Part shown: positions 55,607 through 64,000 of the stretch, piece by piece
Layout of the letters: every line of letters begins with the position of its first letter
How positions within the stretch are numbered: position 1 is the first letter of the stretch
From: Hymenobacter yonginensis
GTDB taxonomy: Bacteria; Bacteroidota; Bacteroidia; Cytophagales; Hymenobacteraceae
Length of the DNA: 64,000 bases
Reading direction: 5' to 3'
Assembly: GCF_027625995.1 (NCBI RefSeq)
Contig: NZ_CP115396.1
Span: forward strand, 4,611,001-4,675,000
Notes under the pieces: model-generated
What the model saw: the letters and a program-made list of their open reading frames with translations, nothing else
The model's database searches: none
Told to the model about the DNA's origin: nothing
Position numbers and translations under genes: made by a program

Positions 55607-57859
55607 CTACAAGCTGTAGCGCAGCCCCAGAAATGTGCGCCGGCCCTGCAGCGGCGCAAAGTTATAGCTGGTATCGAAAGTGTAGCCCTGCGGATTGTTC
55701 TGGTCCACGGTTTTGTCGAAGGGGTCGAAGGCGCGCAGCAGCGCGTGGCGGGGCAAAAAGTCGAGTAGGTTTTTCACGCCGCCGTACATTTCCAGGTGCG
55801 GCCCCAGCCGCTTGGTGGCCTGCAGGTTCTGCAAGGAAAACCACGGCGAGCGGCCGGGCCGGAAGTCGTTGGGCTGCACCGGCAGGCGCATGGGCCCGCT
55901 CACCTGCCCGGTGTAGTCCACCGAAAGCCCCAGCTGCGTGAAGCTGTAGCTGACCGAATACGTGCCCGAAAACACCGGCGCGTGCAGCTGCGCCACCCGC
56001 CGCCGCGCGCCGCCACCCACGGGCCGCTCCATCCGGAAAACGTCCATCAGCGTGATGCCCGCCAGCAGCTTCAGCGGCTTCGTGAACGTAACGTCGGTGT
56101 TCAGCGAAACGCCCCGCGAAATGGCGTAGCCGTCGAGGTTGCGGTACACAATCTGGTTGGGGTCGGTGTCGTAGTCGGGGCTGATTTTGTTGGTGAAATA
56201 GGTGTAGAACGCGCTGCCATCCAGCGAGAATGTACCGGTTTTGGTGCTGAAGAAGCGGGTGTAGTTGAGGTTGGCGTTCCAGCTCCGCTCCGGCCGCAGC
56301 GCCTCCGGCACCACCACCTCCCGCGCCCCGGTCAGGGCCGCGTGGTCTTCCGTAAACAGGTTCACGACGCGGTAACCGTTGCCCACGCCCACCCGCAGCA
56401 CGCGGCTGCCATCCACAGTGCCCCACTTGTAGTTGAGGCGCGGCGTGACGATGCTGCCGTGGCGCGGGTTGTAGTCGTAGCGCAGGCCGGCCAGCAGCGT
56501 GGCGTCGGGCGTCAGCCGGAACTCGTCCTGCGCAAACACGCCGGGCAGATGGATCAGGTCGGGCTGGTTGCGGGTTTCGGAGCCGGTGGCCGGCGTGTTG
56601 TCGTCGTACCAGGTGCTGCGGAAGGCCGCGCCCAGCAGCAGGTTGTGCCGGATGCTGGGGCTCTTGGCCCAGGTCAGCTGCCCGAATCCCACGCGCTGGG
56701 TGGCGTTGTAGCGCGTGGTGCCGTAGGCCGAGTTCTGGCGGTGCTGGTTGAAGGAGCCGCTCAGCAGCAGCTTCTGGCCCGCCACCGGCAACTGGTACTG
56801 GCCCAGCAGCTCGTAACGGCTGGTGTACACACTCTCGCCGTAGATACTGTCGCCGCCCCGGAACTCGGGGCGCCAGCTCAGCTGGCCACCAAACCGGTCT
56901 TCGTAGTAGTAGCGGGCCGCCAGGCTGGCCGCGCGCTGCTCGGGCCGCTGCCAGCTCCACTTATTGAACACCGACACCCGCTGCTGGGTGGGCACGTCCG
57001 TGAAGCCGTCCTGGTTCACGTCGCGGCGCTGGTTGTAGCCGTAGAGGTTGGTGCTGAGCAGGGTAGAGGCCGCGCCTACCTTGGCTGCGGTGGCCAGGTC
57101 CACGTTCAGATCCTGGTGCGAGGTGCCGAAGATGTCGGCCGAAAAGCGGGGCGCCTTTGCCGGGTTTTTGGTGATGACGTTGATGAGCCCGCCCACCGCC
57201 TCGGAGCCGTAGAGCGTCGAGGCGGGGCCTTTCACCACTTCCACCCGCTCCACCAGACTACTCGGGATGCCGCTCAGCCCATACACTGTGCTCAGCGAGC
57301 TGACGATGGGCATGCCGTCAATCAGCACCATTGTGTAGGGCCCTTCCAGCCCGTTGATGTGGATGTCGCCGGTGCCGCACACGTTGCAGTTCAGCTGGGG
57401 CCGCACGCCGTTCACCATCGTCAGGTTCTCGAACAGGCAAGGGCTGGGGTTTTTCTGGAAGTAGCGCGGCGTGTACAGCTCCACCGCCACTGCCGACTCG
57501 CTCCGCACCACCTCGCCCAGCGTACCACTCACCACTACCTCGCCCAGCGCGCTGCTGCTGGCTGCCAGCGCTATGCTGACCGTGGCCGGCTGGCCGGCCA
57601 CCACCGTTACACTGCGTTCGGCAGGCTGGTAGCCCACAGCGCTGGCCACCAGCCGGTAGCTGCCGGGCGCCACTTTCGGCAGCACAAACGCGCCGTTTTC
57701 ATCGGCCGAAGCCCCCAGGCTGCTGCCCTTCAGCCCCACGCTGGCAAACGGCACCACCTTGCCCTCGGCCCGCACCGTCCCGCGGATGCTGCCGGTCTGG
57801 GCCTGGGAAGCCAGCAGCACACCAAAGCAGAGGTATAGAAAGAGGAAGAAGTGTTTCAT
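55607..57859 (-). CDS. TonB-dependent receptor
   Basis: 750 residues with signal peptide (FLYLCFGVLLASQAQ). CarboxypepD_reg-like domain at about 22-105, plug at about 115-240 with LNCNVCGTGDIHINGLEGPY (two Cys) and RVEVVKGPASTLYGSEAVGG, then a 22-strand barrel ending in FLGLRYSL. It brings a chelated metal or other ligand over the outer membrane, powered by TonB. It lies 90 nt after mntH, with an operator of the same kind as that of mntH in the gap, so its ligand is likely an iron or manganese compound. Confidence 0.92.
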   Translation of the reverse strand: MKHFFLFLYLCFGVLLASQAQTGSIRGTVRAEGKVVPFASVGLKGSSLGASADENGAFVLPKVAPGSYRLVASAVGYQPAERSVTVVAGQPATVSIALAASSSALGEVVVSGTLGEVVRSESAVAVELYTPRYFQKNPSPCLFENLTMVNGVRPQLNCNVCGTGDIHINGLEGPYTMVLIDGMPIVSSLSTVYGLSGIPSSLVERVEVVKGPASTLYGSEAVGGLINVITKNPAKAPRFSADIFGTSHQDLNVDLATAAKVGAASTLLSTNLYGYNQRRDVNQDGFTDVPTQQRVSVFNKWSWQRPEQRAASLAARYYYEDRFGGQLSWRPEFRGGDSIYGESVYTSRYELLGQYQLPVAGQKLLLSGSFNQHRQNSAYGTTRYNATQRVGFGQLTWAKSPSIRHNLLLGAAFRSTWYDDNTPATGSETRNQPDLIHLPGVFAQDEFRLTPDATLLAGLRYDYNPRHGSIVTPRLNYKWGTVDGSRVLRVGVGNGYRVVNLFTEDHAALTGAREVVVPEALRPERSWNANLNYTRFFSTKTGTFSLDGSAFYTYFTNKISPDYDTDPNQIVYRNLDGYAISRGVSLNTDVTFTKPLKLLAGITLMDVFRMERPVGGGARRRVAQLHAPVFSGTYSVSYSFTQLGLSVDYTGQVSGPMRLPVQPNDFRPGRSPWFSLQNLQATKRLGPHLEMYGGVKNLLDFLPRHALLRAFDPFDKTVDQNNPQGYTFDTSYNFAPLQGRRTFLGLRYSL

Positions 57860-57882
57860 TTTTAGTGAAGGCTGTTATTTAT

Positions 57883-57900
57883 TTTTAGACTTATCTAAAA
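57883..57900. promoter_or_regulatory. DtxR/MntR-like operator before the TonB receptor
   Basis: TTTTAGACTTATCTAAAA: perfect 7-bp arms around CTTA, 24 nt before the ATG at 57859. It differs from the mntH copy at only three positions. Confidence 0.65.
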
Positions 57901-57910
57901 TGATAAACAC

Positions 57911-57947
57911 AAAAAAGCGCGGAGCCGTAATGGCTGACGCGCTTTTT
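57911..57947 (-). terminator. Terminator after mntH
   Basis: AAAAAGCGCG..CGCGCTTTTT stem with inner GAGCC/GGCT pairing, directly after the mntH stop; it separates mntH from the TonB receptor. Confidence 0.85.
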
Positions 57948-57948
57948 G

Positions 57949-59319
57949 CTAGCCGAAGAACGTCTTGTACAGCAGGTAGATGTTCAGCACGATGATGATG
58001 CCCGACACCATCCAAGCCACCACCTGCACCCAGGGCCGGTTTACGAATACGCCCATCTTGGCCTTGCTGCTCGTGAACAGCACCAGCGGCACCACCGCAA
58101 AGCTCAGCTGCAGACTCAGAATCACCTGGCTGAGCACCAGCAGCTCGCCGGTGCCTTTCTCGCCGTACAGGATAGTCACAATCAGTGCCGGCACCACGGC
58201 AATGCCGCGCGTGATGAGGCGCCGCAGCCAAGGCCGCAGCTTCAGGTCGAGGAAGCCTTCCATCACAATCTGGCCGGCCAGCGTGCCCGTGAGGGTGGAG
58301 TTCTGGCCCGAGGCCAGCAGCGCTACCGCAAACACCACGCTGGCCGCGCCCGCGCCCAGCACCGGCGCCAGCAGCTTATGCGCGTCGCCGATGTCGGCCA
58401 CGTCCTGCAGGCCGTTGCGGTGGAAAGCCGCGGCCGAGGTAATGAGGATGGCCGCATTCACGAAAAACGCCAGAAACAGCGCCACCGTCGAGTCGATGGT
58501 GGCAAACTTGATGGCCATGCGCTTGCCGGGCTCGGTCTGCTCGATGGCGCGGGTCTGCACGATGCTGGAGTGCAGGTACAGGTTGTGGGGCATGACGGTA
58601 GCGCCCAGAATCCCGATGGCAATGTAGAGCATCTTGGGGTTGGTGACGACTTCCGGCTGCGGCACCAGCCCACCCAGAATCCCGAAATAGTCGGGATTCG
58701 AAACGATGATTTCGTACAGGAAACACCCAAAAATCACCACGGTAAGGCCCGCCACAATGCTTTCAATCACGCGGAAGCCGCGGCTCTGGAATAGCAGCAC
58801 TACCAGCACATCCAGAATGGTGAGCACCACGCCCCAAGGCAGCGGCAGCCCAAACAGCAAATTCAGGGCAATGGCCGAGCCGATGACTTCGGCCAGGTCG
58901 CAGGCAGCAATGGCCACTTCGCACAGAAACCACAGCACCATCGCCACTGGCTTGGAGTAATGGTCGCGGCAGGCCTGCGCCAGGTCGCGCCCGGTCACGA
59001 TGCCGAGCTTGGCGGCCAGGTGCTGCAGTAGCATGGCGAAGAGGTTGGAAATCAGGATTACCGACAGCAGCGTGTAGCCAAACTGCGAGCCGCCGGCAAT
59101 ATCGGTGGCCCAGTTGCCGGGGTCCATGTAGCCCACGGCCACCATCAGGCCCGGCCCCCAAAAGGCCATCAGCTTGCGCCAGAACGAGGCGCTGGCGGGT
59201 GGCACCTTGATGCTGCCGTGCACTTCGCTCAACGACAACGACGTGCGGGCCCGCCGCCAGCCGGCTTCCGCCACCGGAGGATTTTGCTGTACGGGAGGAG
59301 ATTGTACTGTTGGAGGCAT
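57949..59319 (-). CDS. mntH: Nramp-family divalent metal transporter
   Basis: 456 residues from the ATG at 59319 (MPPTVQSPP); the frame upstream opens with TTG only. About 11 membrane segments. The metal-site motifs are [18 protein letters not shown] (DPGN in TM1) and [16 protein letters not shown] (MPH in TM6), as in Mn/Fe transporters. It imports Mn(II) or Fe(II) with protons over the inner membrane. A DtxR/MntR-like palindrome lies 36 nt upstream, overlapping a TATCTTTA promoter region, so metal-dependent repression is likely. Confidence 0.95.
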   Translation of the reverse strand: MPPTVQSPPVQQNPPVAEAGWRRARTSLSLSEVHGSIKVPPASASFWRKLMAFWGPGLMVAVGYMDPGNWATDIAGGSQFGYTLLSVILISNLFAMLLQHLAAKLGIVTGRDLAQACRDHYSKPVAMVLWFLCEVAIAACDLAEVIGSAIALNLLFGLPLPWGVVLTILDVLVVLLFQSRGFRVIESIVAGLTVVIFGCFLYEIIVSNPDYFGILGGLVPQPEVVTNPKMLYIAIGILGATVMPHNLYLHSSIVQTRAIEQTEPGKRMAIKFATIDSTVALFLAFFVNAAILITSAAAFHRNGLQDVADIGDAHKLLAPVLGAGAASVVFAVALLASGQNSTLTGTLAGQIVMEGFLDLKLRPWLRRLITRGIAVVPALIVTILYGEKGTGELLVLSQVILSLQLSFAVVPLVLFTSSKAKMGVFVNRPWVQVVAWMVSGIIIVLNIYLLYKTFFG

Positions 59320-59340
59320 AAAAGGAAAAAGAGGCAATGA

Positions 59341-59372
59341 AACGTAAAGATACGTTTTAGGCTTGCCTAAAA
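59341..59372 (-). promoter_or_regulatory. mntH operator and promoter region
   Basis: Operator TTTTAGGCTTGCCTAAAA at 59355-59372 (perfect 8-bp arms, TT centre). Next to it a second palindrome AACGTA-AAGA-TACGTT at 59341-59356 contains the -7-like box TATCTTTA (59352-59345). Repressor binding here would block RNA polymerase. Confidence 0.65.
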
Positions 59373-59461
59373 ATATTTTTAAGACACCATGAATACTGTT
59401 TCACGCGAAAAATGTTTCAGCTGCCTTCCCGAACCCCGGCGCATGAGTATCAGCGCCCTAT

Positions 59462-59511
59462 AAAAGCCAAAGCCGGCAGCAGCCCTGGAAACCAAGGCCG
59501 CCGCCGGCTTA
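59462..59511 (-). terminator. Terminator after the PQQ-type dehydrogenase gene
   Basis: AAGCCGGC / GCCGGCTT stem extended by GGC and GGCC pairs with G-T wobbles, followed on the minus strand by TGGCTTTTAT. Confidence 0.65.
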
Positions 59512-59524
59512 CAGGCCTGGCACG

Positions 59525-60940
59525 TTACTCCACCATCAGCTTGCGCTGCACCGGCGTGCCGTCCAGCGTAGTCCGGATGGTGTAGAGGCCGGGCGCCACG
59601 CGGCGCAAATCCAGCCGGGCTTCGGCGCGGCCCGTCATCGGCACGGTTTGGGTGAGGCGGCCCAAGGCATCGTGCAGGGTGAGTGGGGCGCTGGCCGGGG
59701 CCGGCAGGCGCACGGTGGCGGTTTGCGCGGCCGGGTTGGGCCACACGCTCAGGGCCGCCGACTGCGCGTTGCGGGTAGACGCGTTGCGGGTAGAGTTGGG
59801 CGCGAAGGCCCGGTTTTCCAGTACCAGCAGTCGGTCGTCGGTGGCGCCGGGCGTGGCGCGGCCGTCGCGGTTGCTGGTTGTCAGGTACACCTTGCCCTGC
59901 GGCGACACGCAGATGGCCCGCAACCGTCCGTAGGTGCCGGTCCAGAGGTCGGATTGGCTGGCTACCTGGTCGCCGGCGGCGTTGAGCTGCAGGTTGGTGA
60001 GCTTGCCGGCTTTCAAACTCACCATCAGCAGGGAGTTGGCCCACTGCGGAATGGCCGGGCTGTTGTAGGCCGTGATGCCCGCCACCGCAATGGTGGGCGT
60101 ATAGGCGACCAGCGGCGGCCGCACGTTGTTTGCGGTGCAGAACGCCTGCTCGGCGGGCAGGTTGCAGAAGCCTTCCACGTTGGGCCAGCCGTAGTTGCGG
60201 CCCGGCTCAATCAGGTTCACTTCGTCGTCGTTGTTGGGGCCGTGCTCCGAGCTATACAGGCGGCCCGAGGTGGCGCGCACCAGCCCCTGCGGGTTGCGGT
60301 GGCCCAGCGTGTACACTAGGCTGCCGGGCGTGGGGTTGTCGGTGGGCACGGTACCGTCGAGGTTCAGGCGCAAAATCTTGCCGTTGAGCGACGCCGGATT
60401 CTGGGCTTCGGGCTGCTGCTGGGCGTCGCCGGTGGTCATCAGCAGAGTGCGGTCGGGCAGTATAAGCAGGCGCGAGCCGCTGTGCGTGGTCACGGCCGGA
60501 ATGTTGCCCAGCAGCACCAGCGGGCTGCCCAGGGTGCCCGCCGTGGCCGAATACGTGTAGCGCACCAGCTTTTCCTTGAGCAGCCCGCCGTCGGTGTAGT
60601 TGTACACGATGTACACGAAGGGCGAAGCGGTGAAATCGGGGTGCAGGGCCATGCCCAGCAAGCCGCTTTCGCCGGTTTCGGTCACGTCGGCCACGGTCAG
60701 CAGCGGCAGCACCTGGCCGGTGTTGGGGTTTACGCGGCTGATGCGGCCGCCGCGCTCCGTCATCCAGAGGAAGTTGTCGGGCCCCCACAGCAGCTCCCAG
60801 GGCGTATCCAGGTTGTTGGCGACGGCCGACAGCGTAAGCGTGGTGGTGCCCACCGTGTAGGTGGCCAGCGCCGGGTTTTGCTGGGCCACGGCCGGAGCCG
60901 ACAGGCCGGCAATCAGCAGGAAAGTAGCAGTGCGTTTCAT
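59525..60940 (-). CDS. PQQ-dependent glucose/sorbosone-dehydrogenase-like protein, T9SS type A
   Basis: 471 residues from the ATG at 60940 with signal peptide (FLLIAGLSAPAVAQQ). Six-bladed propeller: LDTPWELLWGPDNFLWMTER at the first blade, ESGLLGMALHPDFTASPFVY, THSGSRLLILPDRTLLMTTG, GHRNPQGLVRATSGRLYSSE (HRNPQG, near the PQQ pocket) and GWPNVEGF. From about 400 a T9SS type A sorting tail follows: LSVWPNPAAQTATVRLPAPA, ending TLDGTPVQRKLMVE. It oxidises aldoses or related compounds outside the cell if PQQ is available. Divergent from the GNAT gene at 61098. Confidence 0.92.
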   Translation of the reverse strand: MKRTATFLLIAGLSAPAVAQQNPALATYTVGTTTLTLSAVANNLDTPWELLWGPDNFLWMTERGGRISRVNPNTGQVLPLLTVADVTETGESGLLGMALHPDFTASPFVYIVYNYTDGGLLKEKLVRYTYSATAGTLGSPLVLLGNIPAVTTHSGSRLLILPDRTLLMTTGDAQQQPEAQNPASLNGKILRLNLDGTVPTDNPTPGSLVYTLGHRNPQGLVRATSGRLYSSEHGPNNDDEVNLIEPGRNYGWPNVEGFCNLPAEQAFCTANNVRPPLVAYTPTIAVAGITAYNSPAIPQWANSLLMVSLKAGKLTNLQLNAAGDQVASQSDLWTGTYGRLRAICVSPQGKVYLTTSNRDGRATPGATDDRLLVLENRAFAPNSTRNASTRNAQSAALSVWPNPAAQTATVRLPAPASAPLTLHDALGRLTQTVPMTGRAEARLDLRRVAPGLYTIRTTLDGTPVQRKLMVE

Positions 60941-61025
60941 GATAAAGAGTCTGAAGGTGAACGTGGTATACTTCCATACGCGCCCCGGCCGATTACGGAT
61001 TAAACGGCCGCTGCCTGTTGGTTTG

Positions 61026-61033
61026 TAGCTTTG
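61026..61033 (+). promoter_or_regulatory. -7 box TAGCTTTG, GNAT gene
   Basis: Exact TAnnTTTG match 64 nt before the ATG at 61098. Confidence 0.4.
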
Positions 61034-61097
61034 AAAACACCGCTCGCCGGCTGAGGTTGCCTCCGCCGGCTTTCCGTTTCCATTCCCCTGCTTCGCC

Positions 61098-61559
61098 ATG
61101 TTGCTTACCGAGTCCCGCCCCGACGGCTTCACCATCAGCACCGACCCCGCCCGCCTCGACGTGGCCGCCATCCACCGCTACCTGGCCCACGACTCCTATT
61201 GGGCCAAAGGCATTCCGCTGGATACCGTGGAGCGGGCCATTGCCAACTCGCTGCCGTTTGGGCTCTACACGCCCGAGGGCCAGCTGGCCGGCTTTGCCCG
61301 CGTCGTTACGGATTACGCCACGTTTGCCTGGCTCTGCGACGTATTTGTGCTGCCGGCGCACCGCGGCCAGGGCTTATCGAAGTGGCTGATGCAGGTGGTG
61401 TGGGCCCACCCGCAACTGCAAGGCCTGCGCCGCCGCCTGCTGGCCACCCTCGATGCCCACGGGCTGTACGAGCAGTTCGGTTTCGCCCCATTGGCCGCCC
61501 CCGACCGGTTTCTGGAGATTCGCCAGCACAATCCCTACGGCGTCGAAACGGCCAATTAG
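61098..61559 (+). CDS. GNAT-family N-acetyltransferase
   Basis: 153 residues. Short GNAT domain: AAIHRYLAHDSYWAKGIPLD at the start, GQLAGFARVVTDYATFAWL (beta4), CDVFVLPAHRGQGLSKWLM (motif A with RGQGLS acetyl-CoA loop) and DAHGLYEQFGFAPLA (motif B with YEQFGF). This branch resembles small acetyltransferases that modify an unknown amine. Divergent from the PQQ-type dehydrogenase gene, with a promoter box of its own. Confidence 0.9.
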   Translation: MLLTESRPDGFTISTDPARLDVAAIHRYLAHDSYWAKGIPLDTVERAIANSLPFGLYTPEGQLAGFARVVTDYATFAWLCDVFVLPAHRGQGLSKWLMQVVWAHPQLQGLRRRLLATLDAHGLYEQFGFAPLAAPDRFLEIRQHNPYGVETAN

Positions 61560-61654
61560 CCGGTGCGCCAGCATTTCGGCGTTGCGCCCGGGCACTCGCG
61601 CTGAGACAAGCTGGCTCTGTATCTTGCCGCTCTCCTCACTCCCCACTCTGTTTC

Positions 61655-62866
61655 ATGCCAATTCCCGCCCCCCGGTTCCTGCTGCCTGCCGCGCTGCTGT
61701 TCCTCGCCGCCTGCTCCGAGCAGAAGAAAGCCCCCGCCGAAACCGCCGCCCCCGCGCCCCCGCCGCGTCCCGATACCACCTTAGCCGCCGCCCCGCCCGC
61801 CACCCCCGCGCGCCCCGATACCGCCTACGTGCACGACGTGGCGGCCTACCTCGCCGGCCAGTCGGTCAGCAAATCCAGCGACCTGCAGCCACTCGCCGCC
61901 CAGCCCGCCTGGCAGGCCTTCGCCACCGATGCGGATAAGAGCTGGACCAGCTACCACGCCACCCGCACCACCAAAATCGAGCAGTGGGCCGCCACCGAGC
62001 TGGATTCAGTGCGAACGGCCAGCCCCACCGTGTTCTACCCCTTCAGCGGCCCCGATTTGCTCAACGTCGTGACGATGTTTCCGAACAGCAGCACCTACGT
62101 GCTGGTGGGGCTAGAGCCGGTGGGCTCCGTGCCGCGCCGCGCCACGCTCAGCAACCCCCGGCTGTTTCCGGCCCTCAAGGCGTCGTTGTGGTCGGTGCTG
62201 AACTTCAGCTTCTTTCGCACCAACGACATGGCCGTCGACCTCAAATCGGTGGAGCTGGATGGGGCTCTGCCGCTCATCATGCTGTTTGCGGCCCGCACCG
62301 GCCACCAGATTCAGGAGGTGCGCTACGTGCAGCTCTCCACCGAAGGCCAGCTGACCGCCGCCGACAGCACCGTTATCCGTCGGCCCGGTCCCAAGGTCAT
62401 TCCCGGCGTCGAGCTGACCATGCTCAGCCCAGCCGGCAAAGAGCAGAAGGTGCAATACTTCTCTGCCGACATCAGCGACTGGAAAATGGGTACCAATAAG
62501 GAAGCCGTGGTGCAGTACGTGGCCGGCCTCGGGCCGCTGGCTACCTACGTGAAATCGGCCACCTACCTCATGCACAAGCCCTATTTCAGCAAAATCCGCA
62601 ACCTCATCCTCACCCGCAGCAACTACCTGCTCCAGGATGATTCCGGCATTGCCATGAAGTACATTCCAGCCGTCGACTGGCGCTTCACCTACTACGGCAC
62701 TTACAAGCGCCCCATCAACCTGTTTGCCAAGCACTACCAGCCCGAGCTGACCCGCGTCTACACCGATACCACCAACCGGCCGCGCCCCCTCCCTTTCGGC
62801 ACCGGCTACAACTGGCGCCAGAACGATTCCAACCTGCTGCTGGCCCGCCGCAAAACGATGCTGTAG
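61655..62866 (+). CDS. Lipoprotein of unknown function
   Basis: 403 residues from the ATG at 61655, chosen because it gives the lipoprotein signal with lipobox LAAC. A Pro/Ala-rich linker follows (about 25-60). The body is one large folded region with VFYPFSGPDLLNVVTMFPNS, LNFSFFRTNDMAVDL, ALPLIMLFAARTGHQIQEVR, VQYFSADISDWKM and YLLQDDSGIAMKYIPAVDWR. It resembles an uncharacterised family of Bacteroidota lipoproteins; I know no function. It is 95 nt after the GNAT gene on the same strand. Confidence 0.75.
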   Translation: MPIPAPRFLLPAALLFLAACSEQKKAPAETAAPAPPPRPDTTLAAAPPATPARPDTAYVHDVAAYLAGQSVSKSSDLQPLAAQPAWQAFATDADKSWTSYHATRTTKIEQWAATELDSVRTASPTVFYPFSGPDLLNVVTMFPNSSTYVLVGLEPVGSVPRRATLSNPRLFPALKASLWSVLNFSFFRTNDMAVDLKSVELDGALPLIMLFAARTGHQIQEVRYVQLSTEGQLTAADSTVIRRPGPKVIPGVELTMLSPAGKEQKVQYFSADISDWKMGTNKEAVVQYVAGLGPLATYVKSATYLMHKPYFSKIRNLILTRSNYLLQDDSGIAMKYIPAVDWRFTYYGTYKRPINLFAKHYQPELTRVYTDTTNRPRPLPFGTGYNWRQNDSNLLLARRKTML

Positions 62867-62905
62867 CGCGCAGGCCCCAGCAAACCATCAAATAGCCACC
62901 CCACG

Positions 62906-62939
62906 CAAGCCACGGCCATTGCCGTGGCTTGTTTCGTTA
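62906..62939 (+). terminator. Terminator after the lipoprotein gene
   Basis: 11-bp stem CAAGCCACGGC / GCCGTGGCTTG followed by TTTCGTT. Confidence 0.75.
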
Positions 62940-63088
62940 TTGAGTTGCGCCTGCAGCCAACCAATCAACACTTCATTGCCAGCTCCGCTGTGGGGCAGGG
63001 GAGAAGAAGCCTGCTTATGAGGCCTACTTATATAGAGTATGTTTTCGCGCAACTAATGTCTGTCTCGCTGATTGCGTAATTTTCGAAG

Positions 63089-64000
63089 ATGAGCCACTCT
63101 TATATAATAGGTGTACTCCGGTGCTGTATGCTGCTGCATTGCCTCGCGTGGCCATGCTTTGCGCTGGCGCAATCCGCTACCGGCTCGCCAACCGCAGTTG
63201 CGCCCAACTCAGCCACCCAGCAATCCGCCAACAGTCCGCTACTCGACAGCCTGCTGCACACCGACCCCCAACTAGTCCGCATCGCCGACAACCCCCGCGA
63301 ATACGAACTGCAGATCATCTACACCCAGATCAACCGCGACGAGCACAACCAGCCGCATTTCATCCAGCACAACTTCCAGCTTGACGCCCGCCAGTATTTC
63401 AACCCTGCCAGCCTGATAAAGCTGCCCACCGCCGCACTGGCCCTCGAAAAGCTCAACCAGCTGGCCCGGCCCGGCCTCACCCGGCGCAGCCCTATGGCCA
63501 CTGGCACCGCCTTCCGCTGCCAGACCGCCGCGCCCTACATCCCCGCCGCCGACTCCGACCAACTCAACACCGTCGGCAACTACATCAAGCGGATGCTGCT
63601 CGTCAGCGACAACAACGCCTACAATCGGCTCTACGAGTTCCTCGGCCAGCGCCCCCTCAACGAACGTCTGGCGCAATTAGGCTACACCGACACCCGCATC
63701 GTGCGCCGTTTCGCCCCCTGCGACCCGGAAGCCAACCGCCACACCAACCCCATCAGCTTTTTCACAGCCGCCGGGCAGCCACTCTACCAGCAGCCCGCGG
63801 CTATCAACCCTGAGCCGTTCAGTTATCCGCTAGGCCACATCACCAAAGGCCGCGCCCACCAGGCCGGCGGCCGCATCATCGCCCAGCCCTACGATTTCAC
63901 CACCGCCAACTACCTCCCTCTGCAGCACGTCACCGACATGCTCAAGGCCATCCTGTTTCCGCAAGCCACCCCCACCACCCAGCAGTTCCAGCTAACTCCC
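63089..64000 (+). CDS. Exported serine hydrolase, class A beta-lactamase-like (partial)
   Basis: The first 304 codons; the gene runs off the right edge. The start is the ATG at 63089, giving a signal peptide (MSHSYIIGVLRCCMLLHCLA, cleavage near ALAQ); another ATG lies 13 codons later. NPASLIKLPTAALALEKL holds the SxxK nucleophile, and LLVSDNNAYNRLYEFLG the SDN motif, as in class A beta-lactamases and related enzymes. The KTG triad lies outside the window. It may be a beta-lactamase relative, a DD-peptidase relative or an esterase. The upstream gap 62867-63088 holds only the terminator. Confidence 0.8.
   Translation, partial: MSHSYIIGVLRCCMLLHCLAWPCFALAQSATGSPTAVAPNSATQQSANSPLLDSLLHTDPQLVRIADNPREYELQIIYTQINRDEHNQPHFIQHNFQLDARQYFNPASLIKLPTAALALEKLNQLARPGLTRRSPMATGTAFRCQTAAPYIPAADSDQLNTVGNYIKRMLLVSDNNAYNRLYEFLGQRPLNERLAQLGYTDTRIVRRFAPCDPEANRHTNPISFFTAAGQPLYQQPAAINPEPFSYPLGHITKGRAHQAGGRIIAQPYDFTTANYLPLQHVTDMLKAILFPQATPTTQQFQLTP

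Overview
The window looks like a chromosomal segment of a GC-rich member of the Bacteroidota, most likely Hymenobacter or a close relative in the Hymenobacteraceae. Evidence: three secreted proteins with type IX secretion (T9SS) or gliding-associated C-termini, a TonB-dependent receptor with a carboxypeptidase-regulatory N-terminus, the pair DUF1800/DUF1501, DUF4292, and repeated promoter boxes of the Bacteroidota form TAnnTTTG. No tRNA, rRNA, CRISPR array, transposase or prophage gene was seen. The genus is inference.

Layout. 1-6038 (minus): a cell-envelope run (MOP flippase, dUTPase, sugar nucleotidyltransferase, TPR protein, DUF4292 lipoprotein, start of an EnvC/M23 protein) whose last three genes overlap end to end. 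6174-9315: enoyl-CoA hydratase, MscL and two unknown secreted proteins. 9514-14725 (minus): rimP-nusA-infB behind a full promoter and a terminator-like leader hairpin. 14937-18431: a giant T9SS type B protein. 18572-25513: endonuclease/exonuclease/phosphatase family protein, CysRS, M28 peptidase, GNAT, LD-carboxypeptidase, secreted hydrolase. 25714-30279 (minus): sulfur amino-acid operon metY-metX-hom. 31131-37254: lipoprotein, an erythromycin-esterase fusion, a radical SAM protein with a nucleotidyltransferase-like partner, and a flippase-like membrane protein. 37566-48737: dxs, hybrid kinase, YceI, hydrolase, icd, a TonB-domain protein, asd. 48833-54564: lamin-tail protein, DUF1800 and DUF1501. 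54666-59372 (minus): metal-uptake block (mntH, TonB receptor, porin-like protein). 59525-64000: PQQ-type dehydrogenase, GNAT, lipoprotein, partial serine hydrolase.

The most notable system is the control region of metY-metX-hom (about 29867-30279). In transcription order it has a complete promoter (TTG-N21-TACCTTTG), an 8-nt anti-Shine-Dalgarno, a small hairpin, a SAM-I riboswitch, a matching Shine-Dalgarno, a 53-codon leader ORF ending in seven cysteine codons within nine, and a C-rich tract with no gene before metY. This reads as a two-input switch: SAM through the riboswitch and cysteine through the leader peptide. The sequence parts are seen directly; the mechanism is inference.

A second theme is intergenic palindromic elements. 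At least three families (A: GTCATTCCGAGCGGAG type; B: CGCGAACTTTGTAGTTCGCG type; C: GCGAAGCCTTTGCTTCGC type), a long inverted repeat enclosing a (GGAT)10 tract, and a single-copy 24-bp palindrome sit between genes in every orientation. A third theme is a pair of near-identical DtxR/MntR-like operators in front of mntH and the TonB receptor.
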